Source of the DNA: Flavobacterium sp. AED
Lineage (GTDB): Bacteria > Bacteroidota > Bacteroidia > Flavobacteriales > Flavobacteriaceae
DNA length: 64,000 nucleotides
Assembly (NCBI RefSeq): GCF_000812945.1
Contig: NZ_JSYM01000002.1
Span: forward strand, 124,001 to 188,000
Reading direction: 5' to 3'
The notes under the pieces were generated by a model, which worked only from the letters and a program-made list of their open reading frames with translations, had not been told where the DNA came from and searched no databases. Numbering within the stretch: the first letter of the stretch is position 1; the number at the start of each line of letters is the position of its first letter. Positions 18,594 through 27,075 of this stretch are shown here, piece after piece. Position numbers and translations under genes: made by a program.

Positions 18594-20959
18594 TTTAGCT
18601 CATCCAGTAAATCCTGATAGGAATAATTTTCAGTAACTTGTTCCTTATTGTCATTTATTACTTTTACTCTAATGGCTCTAAGACCTGAAACTCCCTGCAA
18701 TTCCTCTACTTCAAATTGCTCGATCGTTGGTTCCAATATTTTTTTGAATTGTAAAAATTTAATGTAATTCAAATATTCCGTTTCTTCCTGATTATGGGAA
18801 TATACTATCGTTATTTTTTCTTTTTGGGTAATTCTTTCTTTGGTTCCCTTAATGTTAGCTTTGTCAATACGTTTTTTTACAACTTCATAGCGGGCATTGT
18901 AGGTTCCATCAACATCAAAACGTTTTTCGTCCATTCTAAATCGAATAGTGATAGGAGAACTGAATACTAAAATTAAGGAGGTTACATCGAGTTCATAAGG
19001 CAACGAAGATTTGAGTAGATGGTGTTCTAATTCCATTTCACATAAAGTTTGCAATTGCCATAATCTTAAATTATGAAGATACATACTGTCAAAAACTTTA
19101 GTTGGAGCGATTGAAGCACCTATATAAAGATTGTGTTCTACACCGTCAGTTTTGAATCTTTCATAATAATGTGGGAAAATATTTTGAGCTTCAACTTGCT
19201 TTTTATCTAAAATGGAAGCTAATTTTTTATTAATAATTGACATTGCATTATCGAATTTCTTTCTGGAATGATAAAACATTCCTGTTTTTTCATCTAGTTT
19301 TTTAAAATAATTCTCAGCCAAAATTTGGCACTCATTATCCATTTTTGAATTATTTAAAATGGGATGGATTTCAGTTTCAATATAACGTTGAATTTGTTGT
19401 TCTGTATCTGCTTTAAGAGGAGAATTTAATTCCGTAAAAAACGATTGTAATTCAAATTTTCGTTGCTCCAATAATACAAGATTCGTATTTGATTTTAGGC
19501 TTTCAAAAATTTCAAGGAGTGTTTTCAGTTGTTTTCTCAAATCTTCTTTTACAGTCTCATTTCTATGTTCAGAAGAACCTTTAATGTCGATTTGACCATA
19601 CAAAGGATATACTTCCTTAAATGCAATTTCTTTGAAAATATAATCTTTATTAGGATTGTTAGTTTGAAAATATTTCTGGGCTTCTCTTCTAAATTTCCAA
19701 TAAATGCTTGGGTGAATTGTAGTATATTCCCTTTGAATGATAGCTTCTATTTGGTGTTGCATATCATTTTTGTAACGCTCCAATGTATCTACTAAATAAG
19801 GTAAAATCAAATCTAGATTGTTTGCATTTACGCTGTTAAGTTCTCTAGGTTTTGCAGAAACCAATTCTATAATACCTAAAAGTTTATCATTTTTTATTAC
19901 AGGAGCTAGAATACAGCTTTGAATATTTAGTCTTAAAAAATGTTCGCCTAGTTTTTCATTCCCTGGTGTTGTAGCAAATTTTTTAACGTTTGAAATTACA
20001 AAAGGTTTATTTTGTTCTAAAATGTTTTCCAAAGAGCAACCAAAAAGGGCATTTTTACAATCGGCTTCTGGCATATCGTTAAGAATAAAACTGCCTATTT
20101 TTTTGTCATCATAAGGAGGTTTTATAAATTTTTCATCTTCTTCATTATAAATGATTAAACCAATTTTTAAATCTGATATTTTGAAAATAGAACGGAAAAT
20201 GGTTTCAAAATTTTGGTTGTTATCGGCTTGCTCTGTTTCTGATTTTAAAAGGTTACTTTTTAAGTTAGAAATAGCACTTTCAATAGAAGCATCAAATAAT
20301 GATACTATACCAAAACCTTTTAAAATCCAACTTTCATTGGGAAATTTTTCTTTCCATAAATCAATATTATCATAATTATCCATCAATAAATCAATGTCAT
20401 CTGGAGTTAATGTTATCGCTTTATCAGTAGGGATGATTTCCATAAAATCGGCATTATATAGAATTCTGTAATGTTTCATAATGCCATTTGCATCTGGTAT
20501 ATCGTAAAACAAAGGTTTGTTGAAATCGAAATGCTGATTATAATATGTGTTCAAAATCAAAATACAATTCATGATGTAGAATTGATTGCCATCAAAATCC
20601 CGGATTGCCATGTCAAAAGTTGCTCCGGCATTATGAAGTATTTTTTTGAATCTTTCGGTATAATTAAAAGTAAAATTTTGGAAAGGAATGGTAACCGCTT
20701 TAATTTCATTATTTGTCAAAGCTGTAGGAAATAGGTCAGCAAGCAAATATTTTATCAGTGTTTCATTATTATGAATTAAATTAAAATCCTCAATTCCAGT
20801 TCTGAATTCTGGGAAAGGTTCTATTTCTTCCAATAAAGCTTTGGCATAATTAGAGCGATAATCCACATTGGTTGATGCAATTTCCTCTAATGTTTCAATG
20901 AGTTTATGAAACGAAATCAAGGTTTTGAATGGGCTTTCTTTGAAAAAATGATAATCCAT
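18590..20959 (-). CDS. GAF-domain protein, 789 aa
   Basis: A GAF-like region spans about residues 230-400 (FRSIFKISDLKIGLIIYNEE, CSLENILEQNKPFVISNV, LAPVIKNDKLLGIIELVSA). The flanking parts, of about 230 and 390 residues, have no domain I can name and no membrane segment. No catalytic output domain (kinase, cyclase, EAL, HD) is visible, so it may act through protein contacts. The 3' end overlaps the HD-Pycsar effector gene by four bases, tail to tail. The ATG at 20959 lies about 20 bases after a TAnnTTTG element. Confidence 0.78.
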   Translation of the reverse strand: MDYHFFKESPFKTLISFHKLIETLEEIASTNVDYRSNYAKALLEEIEPFPEFRTGIEDFNLIHNNETLIKYLLADLFPTALTNNEIKAVTIPFQNFTFNYTERFKKILHNAGATFDMAIRDFDGNQFYIMNCILILNTYYNQHFDFNKPLFYDIPDANGIMKHYRILYNADFMEIIPTDKAITLTPDDIDLLMDNYDNIDLWKEKFPNESWILKGFGIVSLFDASIESAISNLKSNLLKSETEQADNNQNFETIFRSIFKISDLKIGLIIYNEEDEKFIKPPYDDKKIGSFILNDMPEADCKNALFGCSLENILEQNKPFVISNVKKFATTPGNEKLGEHFLRLNIQSCILAPVIKNDKLLGIIELVSAKPRELNSVNANNLDLILPYLVDTLERYKNDMQHQIEAIIQREYTTIHPSIYWKFRREAQKYFQTNNPNKDYIFKEIAFKEVYPLYGQIDIKGSSEHRNETVKEDLRKQLKTLLEIFESLKSNTNLVLLEQRKFELQSFFTELNSPLKADTEQQIQRYIETEIHPILNNSKMDNECQILAENYFKKLDEKTGMFYHSRKKFDNAMSIINKKLASILDKKQVEAQNIFPHYYERFKTDGVEHNLYIGASIAPTKVFDSMYLHNLRLWQLQTLCEMELEHHLLKSSLPYELDVTSLILVFSSPITIRFRMDEKRFDVDGTYNARYEVVKKRIDKANIKGTKERITQKEKITIVYSHNQEETEYLNYIKFLQFKKILEPTIEQFEVEELQGVSGLRAIRVKVINDNKEQVTENYSYQDLLDELN

Positions 20960-21334
20960 CGGATAGTTTATTTAGAATACAAAATTACAGATAAACGAAA
21001 TTGGATAGACTAATTTTAGGTTCTTTTTTTTAGTAGTTTGATTGAATTTAATGTAGTGATTTTTTGGACACTAATTTTGTATCCTTAAATAGATTTACGA
21101 CAATTGTGTAATAGCAATGCTATTGTACTTTAATAATTTTTTTTGGTTATTTTTTTGTCTCAATATCATTATAGACTTTATTAATAGAAGGATTAGCATC
21201 TTTTCAAGGTTTTAGTAGGTTAGTAATATATTGTAATTTAATTCTTGAAAACTTTTATTTAATGAAATTGACTTTAATAAAAAGCTACTAATTTGCAGCT
21301 TTATAAAAAAAAATGTGTAAAACGGAAACGGATA
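20960..21334. other. Intergenic region without recognised gene
   Basis: This stretch is very A/T-rich with many stops in all frames. It holds the promoter of the GAF gene at its left end, a small hairpin AATAGCA-a-TGCTATT near 21107-21121 and a weak AAAGCT/AGCTTT stem at 21281-21302 followed by A-rich sequence. Nothing else was seen. Confidence 0.5.
20980..20987 (-). promoter_or_regulatory. Probable -7 element (TAATTTTG) of the GAF gene
   Basis: The minus strand reads TAATTTTG, 20 bases before the ATG at 20959, matching TAnnTTTG. No -33 element is obvious. Confidence 0.5.
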
Positions 21335-21574
21335 CTAAAGGGCATGAACCCTTTTTTTATAAAACCCAATCAATGTTTCGTTTATTTCTTTTAGTTCTGG
21401 GGTAAGAAATGTTTTCTGACCATTTTCATCGTTAGTTAATTCAAGATGGCAAACAGTACATTTAAATTCTTTGAAATGATTTGTGACATTCCGGGTTGTA
21501 ATAATTTTATGCCCAAACAATGAACACAAAATGTTTTTCTTCAGAAATTTTTCTTTGATTTCAATTGTGTTCAT
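21335..21574 (-). CDS. Small Cys/His protein, 79 aa (possible zinc ribbon)
   Basis: The ATG at 21574 gives a 79-residue soluble protein. The longer frame adds a hydrophobic stretch that looks like translated spacer. The pattern CSLFGHK (about residues 16-22) followed by CTVCH (about 41-45) resembles the two half-sites of a small zinc ribbon, as in short Flavobacterium proteins with a CxxxGH...CxxC layout. No function is known. The gene is isolated, with A/T-rich spacers on both sides. Confidence 0.6.
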   Translation of the reverse strand: MNTIEIKEKFLKKNILCSLFGHKIITTRNVTNHFKEFKCTVCHLELTNDENGQKTFLTPELKEINETLIGFYKKRVHAL

Positions 21575-21721
21575 AATTTGGGTATTAAGATTTGGGGATT
21601 TAAACTTAATTAATAATCGTTTAAATATCAAATAAAATCGATTAAATGCATAATATGTTAATAAAAACATAAAATTTCTTACAAGTAAGATAAATAACAA
21701 CTCTTTTTTGTCTTGTAAAGT

Positions 21722-21758
21722 CAAAAAAAATCCCCAACTACTTTAGTAATTGAGGATT
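21722..21758 (-). terminator. Rho-independent terminator of the nucleoid-associated protein gene
   Basis: On the minus strand a 13-bp stem (arms 21746-21758 and 21729-21741, two G-U pairs) with a TAAA loop is followed by a run of eight T (21723-21730 as A on the plus strand). It lies just after the stop codon at 21785. Confidence 0.75.
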
Positions 21759-21784
21759 GAGTATTAATTGTATTTTTCTGAAAT

Positions 21785-22843
21785 CTATGATTTTTCTTCT
21801 TTATTGAAATAAACTAAGTAATAGTACATTTGTTTTTCTTCATCCCAACCTTTTTCTACAAATTTCTCTGCACTTTCAGGATTGATGAAATCCATTTTTA
21901 TTTGGATATGCGTATCTAAATTGATTACGTTTTTGATTGATTTTCTAGCGTCAGAAACTGCGGCATTAGCAATAGGGAAAGAAGTTACATCTTCAATGCT
22001 GTATTTTTCTCCTTTGTCGATTTTATAATTCTTGAATTCTGGAATCAAATCCGGGTTGTCTAAAACTTCATTTAAGAAATTAGTCTCTTCGAACTGATCG
22101 TTTTTGGCAAAATAATTCACGGAACGATTCATGAACATCACCTCTTCTTTTTTGTCTTCGGCAGGGAAAACAACGTCTTTGGCAAAGTTCTGACAGAATT
22201 TCAAATATTTTTTAGTAATGAAATTTTCATCCTCAAAAGCATCTACTGAAAGAAAATGTTCCAGCCAATATCTTGCATCGTAACGGTTGCTGTCCACCGT
22301 TAGGATTTTATAACCTTCTTCTTTTTTATAATTAAAGATTAAGCAGCCTTTGTCTAATTTATTTAAACTTACACCTTGTTGCAAAATCATTTCTAAGTGC
22401 GTTTCTTTTTCCTCAAATTGTAAAAAGTCAGCTTGTATCTCACTTTTAAATATCCCTATGGCATCTACTACATTATTGTCTATACTAACGTTTGTTAAAT
22501 ACGTAACATAAACCTCTCCATTCTTGATGTGCGGATGATTGGATTGCTCAAATAAGTGTTTCGTAATTTTTTTTGAAGTTTCATGAATAGCACTTGGATT
22601 TTCAAAAATTTCCGTAGCAAATTTGAACATATCATTATAATCCAAATCGATTTCATGGGCGAATTGAAAATAGTTTTCTTCTTTTTCTCTAAAAGGTTTA
22701 AAGAAAAATTCTTTCATCAAGGGTACAATTTCATCATTTAAATTAAACGGCTGCTCTGATAAAAAAATAGCTTCGTTTCTACTTTTATTACCAACTCTAT
22801 GAATTGATAAGTTCTCGATGTGGGTGTTATATAAGTTGATCAT
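21785..22843 (-). CDS. Nucleoid-associated protein (NdpA/YejK family)
   Basis: The 352-residue protein begins MINLYNTHIENLSIHRVGNK and continues with KGCLIFNYKKEEGYKILTVD and DARYWLEHFLSV, the pattern of the 37-kDa nucleoid-associated protein family (PF04245). Members bind DNA and are found with the bacterial chromosome, though their precise role is poorly known. Length is normal for the family. The gene ends in a clear terminator and follows the pRiA4b ORF-3-like gene on the same strand across a 93-base spacer that contains a hairpin. Confidence 0.85.
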   Translation of the reverse strand: MINLYNTHIENLSIHRVGNKSRNEAIFLSEQPFNLNDEIVPLMKEFFFKPFREKEENYFQFAHEIDLDYNDMFKFATEIFENPSAIHETSKKITKHLFEQSNHPHIKNGEVYVTYLTNVSIDNNVVDAIGIFKSEIQADFLQFEEKETHLEMILQQGVSLNKLDKGCLIFNYKKEEGYKILTVDSNRYDARYWLEHFLSVDAFEDENFITKKYLKFCQNFAKDVVFPAEDKKEEVMFMNRSVNYFAKNDQFEETNFLNEVLDNPDLIPEFKNYKIDKGEKYSIEDVTSFPIANAAVSDARKSIKNVINLDTHIQIKMDFINPESAEKFVEKGWDEEKQMYYYLVYFNKEEKS

Positions 22844-22869
22844 ATTTTGTGTTTTATATTTTAGATGAG

Positions 22870-22914
22870 AGAGCCAAGATAAATGACAATTTTTAAGTCT
22901 TTCATCTTGGCTCT
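22870..22914 (-). terminator. Hairpin after the pRiA4b ORF-3-like gene
   Basis: AGAGCCAAGAT (22870-22880) and ATCTTGGCTCT (22904-22914) form a perfect 11-bp stem with a 23-base loop, starting 23 bases beyond the stop codon at 22937. No clear T tract follows on the minus strand, so it may be an attenuator or an mRNA-end stabiliser rather than a full terminator. Confidence 0.5.
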
Positions 22915-22936
22915 TGATGCTTAATCGCTTAGTTAT

Positions 22937-23476
22937 TTAATTCCAATTCTCCTCAAAACCATAGTCTTCAAAACTATCATCTCCTTCAAACATGTCTAAA
23001 TCATCTTCGTCCAGTCCATCTTCAAATTCATCATTATAGTCATCGGCATTATCGGATTCAAAGTTTTTTTCCATAGCTTCATCAGGCATTTCACCGTGAG
23101 AAAATATCGTTTCAGGATATAAATTTCCAAGAACTTGCTCTTCAATAGCAGCTAATTCTACAAGGAAAGTCCACATGTTAATGAAATCGTACACATAGAT
23201 AATCTTGGTATTTTGTTTATCTAAAATATCCGATAACTGATAATCGCTCATTACTTTTTGTTCCCCTGGAATATCTCCGGTATCAAAAAGCGAAATTTCG
23301 TCTTCCTGATTCCATGTTTCATCACAAGTATAAAAAGAAGCCACTTCCATTCCGTCAAAACCAAAGGAATTAAAGATAGCATTGTGTAAATCTTCTAAAG
23401 TATCGTCTTCAAGTATTGCAATGTCTCTAAAAACATCATCTTCTGCGTCTAGAATTACTCTAAATTTATAAACCAT
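22937..23476 (-). CDS. Plasmid pRiA4b ORF-3-like / IS1096 TnpR-like family protein
   Basis: The protein has 179 residues. The first 120 match the pRiA4b ORF-3 fold (MVYKFRVILDAEDDVFRDI, LEDLHNAIFNSFGFDG, YVYDFINMWTFLVELAAIE). The last 50 residues are almost entirely Asp, Glu and Asn with aromatics. The family name comes from plasmids and an insertion-sequence passenger gene, but chromosomal copies are widespread and no transposase is nearby. Function is unknown. The acidic tail suggests binding to a basic partner or mimicry of DNA. Confidence 0.78.
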   Translation of the reverse strand: MVYKFRVILDAEDDVFRDIAILEDDTLEDLHNAIFNSFGFDGMEVASFYTCDETWNQEDEISLFDTGDIPGEQKVMSDYQLSDILDKQNTKIIYVYDFINMWTFLVELAAIEEQVLGNLYPETIFSHGEMPDEAMEKNFESDNADDYNDEFEDGLDEDDLDMFEGDDSFEDYGFEENWN

Positions 23477-23515
23477 AATCTTTGTTTTTGTTGAAAGGTC
23501 AAAGGTAAAATTTAA

Positions 23516-23543
23516 TTTTAGATTTTAGATTTCAGATTTCAGA
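23516..23543. repeat. Four 7-bp tandem repeats (TTTYAGA)
   Basis: Two copies of TTTTAGA are followed by two of TTTCAGA, head to tail, in the spacer between the HPP gene and the pRiA4b ORF-3-like gene. It is a small satellite of slippage type. No function is implied. Confidence 0.7.
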
Positions 23544-23596
23544 TTTGTTGATAAGATTTTTGCGTATGATTCTATAGGAGTGTAAGCAGATGATAG

Positions 23597-23636
23597 TCCT
23601 AATTTCTAAAATAGTGAAGTCTTTTAGAAATTAGGA
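23597..23636 (-). terminator. Long hairpin at the end of the ClC-HPP operon
   Basis: TCCTAATTTCTAAAA (23597-23611) and its exact complement (23622-23636) form a 15-bp stem with a 10-base loop. The right arm includes the HPP stop codon. No T tract follows, so this may stabilise the mRNA end or terminate weakly. Confidence 0.55.
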
Positions 23637-24236
23637 TAAGCTGTTTCTAAATTTAGTGGTAATTCGTTTTCTAATGATGTGATACTTTTTATGATTTGGA
23701 TAGCTTCTGTTTGCGGTCATGTTATTGAAAATTAATGCTACAACCAAAAGAATAAGCACGCCACTTAGAACCGGATACAATACATACCAATAGCCAAGAC
23801 TTGTAATTTTAGGAGAACCAATTATTGCAATCAATGCAGTTGCGCCTCCAGGAGGATGCAGTGTTTTAGTTGCTTGCATCAAAACAATTGAAAACGATAC
23901 GGCTAGAGGAGCGCTTATCCATAAAATATCGGGCGCAAATTTAGCTACTGTAACTCCTACAATCGCTGATACAAGATGACCTCCAATAAGATTCCTGGGT
24001 TGGGATAATGGACTTTGGATTGCGCCATAAACCAAAACACTTGAAGCACCAAAAGAGCCAATCAAAAAAACTACATCTGAATGCAGTAGTGTTTTGGATT
24101 GCATATAAGCCATTAGACCTATACCAATAAACGATCCTAAAAAAGCCCAAAAATGTTCTTTGAAATCAACTAAAGTTTCTTTGTAAAGAATGTATTTAGT
24201 TTTGCGATAATTCCTTTTTATTTTTTCAATTGGCAT
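23631..24236 (-). CDS. HPP family membrane protein
   Basis: The 201-residue protein has about five membrane segments and the diagnostic motif LHPPGGATALIAIIG (about residues 126-140). HPP proteins are integral membrane proteins, and some plant and cyanobacterial members have been linked to nitrite transport. The gene begins 6 bases after the stop codon of a ClC channel gene and is surely in the same operon, which favours an anion-related role. No CBS domain is attached, unlike many bacterial homologues. Its stop codon lies in a 15-bp hairpin. Confidence 0.88.
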   Translation of the reverse strand: MPIEKIKRNYRKTKYILYKETLVDFKEHFWAFLGSFIGIGLMAYMQSKTLLHSDVVFLIGSFGASSVLVYGAIQSPLSQPRNLIGGHLVSAIVGVTVAKFAPDILWISAPLAVSFSIVLMQATKTLHPPGGATALIAIIGSPKITSLGYWYVLYPVLSGVLILLVVALIFNNMTANRSYPNHKKYHIIRKRITTKFRNSLS

Positions 24237-24242
24237 AAACTA

Positions 24243-25523
24243 TTATTTTGATAAACTGGCAGAATAGGAGTATACCGTAAACGGATAAATCATTTTTGCT
24301 GTGTATTTTGAAATCAGACAAACAACTAAAATGGGAAGAAATAAAGTATAATCATTCGTTAATCCACAAACTAAGAAAATCGCTGTAAAAGGGGCGTGAA
24401 TACTGGCGCTTAAAACCGCAGCCATTCCAATAACCATAAAGTTTACAGGGATTACATTAGCATTTAAATAGGTATTTAAAAGCAAAGCAACAAGTAATCC
24501 TAAAAAGGCACCAATGAAAAGGCTTGGCGCAAAAACGCCTCCGTCACCTCCTGAAGCAAGCGTTGCCGAAGTTACTATTGGTTTTAAAAGAATGATTCCA
24601 ATAAATGTCAATACCAATGAAAATGATAGTGTCACCTCATTTGAATGAACAAAAATTCCTTTGATGGCATGATATCCTTCACCATAAAGTTGGGGAAAAA
24701 AGAATAAAGAAATACTCAGGATTAGCGAACCTATCAGAATTTTATAATAATGAATTTTTATTTTTGAAAATTGAGATTTAAACAATAAAACACAACGGGT
24801 GAGATAAACGGAATTGATACCAGCTAAAATCCCTAAAAGTATAAAATATGGGATTGCTCTTAGATGCCAAGTCGTAATAGTTACGGCAAACAAAGGTTTT
24901 TCATCCAATAAAAAAACAAGGCCAAAAGCTATGGCAACCGCAATCAAATTACTTATTAAAAATGCTCGGGTTACTTTTCTGGAAATGACTTCAATCGCAA
25001 AAAGGATTCCGGCAATAGGACTACTAAATAAAGCGGTTACTCCGGCAGCAACTCCAGCGCATATCAATTCAGTTTTGTATTGTCTGAATACGTTTTGTTT
25101 TCTTTGAGCTACAGAACCAATAGTAGCAGAGGCAACAACGGTAGAAACTTCAATTCCTGTAGATCCTCCAAAAATAACAGTCAATAATCCGTTGATGAAA
25201 TGGGATGGAATTTTATAATTAGGTAAGTTCTTAGATTTGGAATTGGTGCTTTCAAAAATTTCTTTAATCCCTTTATTTTCTTTTTTTCTAAAAAGATATT
25301 CTCGAAGGAAATAAATGATAGATAGACCAAAAACTGGAAAAAGAATAATGAATATAGGGTTTAATGAAGTTTGATGGAAAAAGATTTCTTCATAATATTC
25401 GGTTATTTTTTTTAATGAAATTCCTAAAAATGCCGAAAGAAAACCTATTAGAACAGAAACAATAACTAATTTTTGAAATTTGATTAATTGATAATTTTTT
25501 TTAATTCGGGCAGTATTATTCAT
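24243..25523 (-). CDS. ClC-family chloride channel/transporter
   Basis: The protein has 426 residues and ten or more hydrophobic segments. Family signatures include GGSTGIEVSTVVASATIG (filter and gating Glu region, about 120-140), AAGVTALFSSPIAGILFAIE and ASGGDGGVFAPSLFIGAFLG. The gating region is STGIEVS instead of the common GxEGP, but the Glu is kept, and the Tyr-containing C-terminal part is present. It has no cytoplasmic CBS pair. It moves chloride or a related anion, possibly in exchange for protons. Leader of a two-gene operon with the HPP gene. Confidence 0.9.
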   Translation of the reverse strand: MNNTARIKKNYQLIKFQKLVIVSVLIGFLSAFLGISLKKITEYYEEIFFHQTSLNPIFIILFPVFGLSIIYFLREYLFRKKENKGIKEIFESTNSKSKNLPNYKIPSHFINGLLTVIFGGSTGIEVSTVVASATIGSVAQRKQNVFRQYKTELICAGVAAGVTALFSSPIAGILFAIEVISRKVTRAFLISNLIAVAIAFGLVFLLDEKPLFAVTITTWHLRAIPYFILLGILAGINSVYLTRCVLLFKSQFSKIKIHYYKILIGSLILSISLFFFPQLYGEGYHAIKGIFVHSNEVTLSFSLVLTFIGIILLKPIVTSATLASGGDGGVFAPSLFIGAFLGLLVALLLNTYLNANVIPVNFMVIGMAAVLSASIHAPFTAIFLVCGLTNDYTLFLPILVVCLISKYTAKMIYPFTVYSYSASLSK

Positions 25524-25707
25524 CTAAAAATTGTTTTACAAACCTTGATTCCAGATAAAATAAAAATAATTTATTTGAAAAAATAAAGTTTTTGAGAGTA
25601 TTACAAAATTAAAGAAAGAATCTTAGACTGGGGTTTGAAAATCAATATAATTGCTATTTTTTATGATTTCTTTATGAATTGTGCTTTTTTGGTAGGTTAA
25701 AACGGTC

Positions 25708-26097
25708 TTATTTTTCATAAAATTCAATCGGAAGATTATCGGGATCAGCAATAAAAGTAAACCGTTTATTTGTTGTTGGGTCCAATCGTATCGCTTCAGA
25801 TGCAATATTTTTTGAAGATAAAAAATCAATTGTTTGATCCATGTCATTTACTTCAAATGCTAAATGGCGTAGTCCAGTTGCTTCAGGTCCTGAAGTACGC
25901 TGTGGTGGATTTATAAAGGAGAAAAGTTCAATGATGTAAACACCATTTAAAGCCAAATCAAGTTTGTAGGATTCTCTTTCCTCACGGTAAATTTCCCGAA
26001 TAATTGTTAAGCCCAAAACATCGGTATAGAACGTTTTAGATTTTTGATAATCAGAGCAAATAATAGCAATATGGTGTACTTTGTTGATGGAAATCAT
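25708..26097 (-). CDS. VOC family protein (glyoxalase-like, YaeR type)
   Basis: The 129-residue protein starts MISINKVHHIAIICSDYQKS and ends DNLPIEFYEK, with two beta-alpha-beta-beta-beta halves. Metal-ligand positions are HHIAI (His), FIELF-like VYIIELFSF (Glu), LRHLAFEV (His) and PIEFYE (Glu). It is closest to the YaeR/SMU1112-like branch, whose substrate is not settled. It is the last gene of a three-gene operon (12-base gap to the 86-residue gene). Confidence 0.85.
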   Translation of the reverse strand: MISINKVHHIAIICSDYQKSKTFYTDVLGLTIIREIYREERESYKLDLALNGVYIIELFSFINPPQRTSGPEATGLRHLAFEVNDMDQTIDFLSSKNIASEAIRLDPTTNKRFTFIADPDNLPIEFYEK

Positions 26098-26109
26098 AGT
26101 TGTTTGCGT

Positions 26110-26370
26110 TTATTTTAAATAAGTCATTTCAGGAAGATTTGCATTTAGATCTTGCACTAAAGCATCTGTATGGAGTTTGTGAATTAAGGCTTTTGTTTTG
26201 TCTAGGTTATCAATCTTAAAAAGGAATTGGACTTCATTTTCATCATCTGCATTTTGCCAAAGGTATTCTAAATACATTCCTTGGGATGCATGAAATGCTT
26301 TGTCTTTTTCTAAAATAGCTTTGATGGTTTCTAGAGGAACATTTTTGAGTTTTGCTAGAACGTGTGGCAT
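26110..26370 (-). CDS. Conserved hypothetical protein, 86 aa
   Basis: A small soluble protein, MPHVLAKLKNVPLETIKAIL at the start, predicted as a single alpha/beta fold resembling dimeric ferredoxin-like (ABM/YciI-size) proteins. I cannot name a family. It lies between the acetyltransferase (9-base gap) and VOC genes (12-base gap), so all three are probably co-transcribed. Confidence 0.6.
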   Translation of the reverse strand: MPHVLAKLKNVPLETIKAILEKDKAFHASQGMYLEYLWQNADDENEVQFLFKIDNLDKTKALIHKLHTDALVQDLNANLPEMTYLK

Positions 26371-26379
26371 AATTTTAAT

Positions 26380-26937
26380 TTATTCGTTAAGTTTCCGAAT
26401 CACTTTTGCTGGATTTCCAACTGCCAATGAATTATCAGGAATGTCTTTTGTAACTACAGAACCAGCACCTATCACACAACCATTTCCTATAGTTATACCT
26501 GGGCAAATAACAGAATTTCCGCCAATCCAACAATCGTTTCCAATCGTTATCGGTAATGCATTTTCATGGGTCTTTCTCAGTTCAGCATCAAGTGGATGTG
26601 ATGCGGTATATAGTTGAACGCCTGGAGCAAATAGCACATTAGAACCAATGGTCACTTTGGCACAATCTAAAACAACACAATTCACATTGAAATAAACATT
26701 TTCGCCACAACTGATATTGTATCCATAATCACAAAAAAATGGAGGTTCAATATAAAGATTGGCTCCTGCATTAGGGATTAGCTCTTTTATTATTTCTCGT
26801 GCTTTTTTTGTTACTCTATACTCGGTAACATTTAATCTGTGAAGAAGATTTTTTGATTTTCGCCTGTCTTTTACTAAAATAGTATCACCAGCCAAATAAT
26901 ACGCTCCATCTATCATTTTTTCTTTTTCTGTTTTCAT
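26380..26937 (-). CDS. Sugar O-acetyltransferase (maltose/galactoside type)
   Basis: The 185-residue protein shows the Mac domain start (KEKMIDGAYYLAGDTILVKD) and left-handed beta-helix hexapeptide repeats (VTIGSNVLFAPGVQLYTASH, NDCWIGGNSVICPGITIGNG). The catalytic His is in TASHPLDAELR. It should acetylate a sugar hydroxyl with acetyl-CoA, acting as a trimer in the cytoplasm. Length and motif order are normal for Maa/LacA. It is the first gene of a three-gene operon. Confidence 0.9.
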   Translation of the reverse strand: MKTEKEKMIDGAYYLAGDTILVKDRRKSKNLLHRLNVTEYRVTKKAREIIKELIPNAGANLYIEPPFFCDYGYNISCGENVYFNVNCVVLDCAKVTIGSNVLFAPGVQLYTASHPLDAELRKTHENALPITIGNDCWIGGNSVICPGITIGNGCVIGAGSVVTKDIPDNSLAVGNPAKVIRKLNE

Positions 26938-27047
26938 AAAATGGAATATAGTTTAGGTAAATATAAAAGAAATTGTGGATGATTACAACTCATCCTATAA
27001 TTTCAACAGTTCGGTTAATTATTATTTTATGATTTTAATTACCGAAA

Positions 27048-27055
27048 TATATTTG
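27048..27055 (+). promoter_or_regulatory. Probable -7 element (TATATTTG) of the TonB receptor gene
   Basis: TATATTTG matches TAnnTTTG and ends 20 bases before the ATG at 27076. Confidence 0.55.
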
Positions 27056-27075
27056 CTTCATCAAAATTAAATATT

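Noticed and set aside
20960..21334. Possible tRNA or small RNA in the long A/T-rich spacer
   Set aside because: No cloverleaf, no GC-rich stems and no TAnnTTTG-to-terminator unit could be found by eye.
22937..23476. IS1096 TnpR-like protein as a sign of a mobile element
   Set aside because: The name is inherited from one insertion-sequence passenger. No transposase, terminal repeats or target duplication were seen around it.
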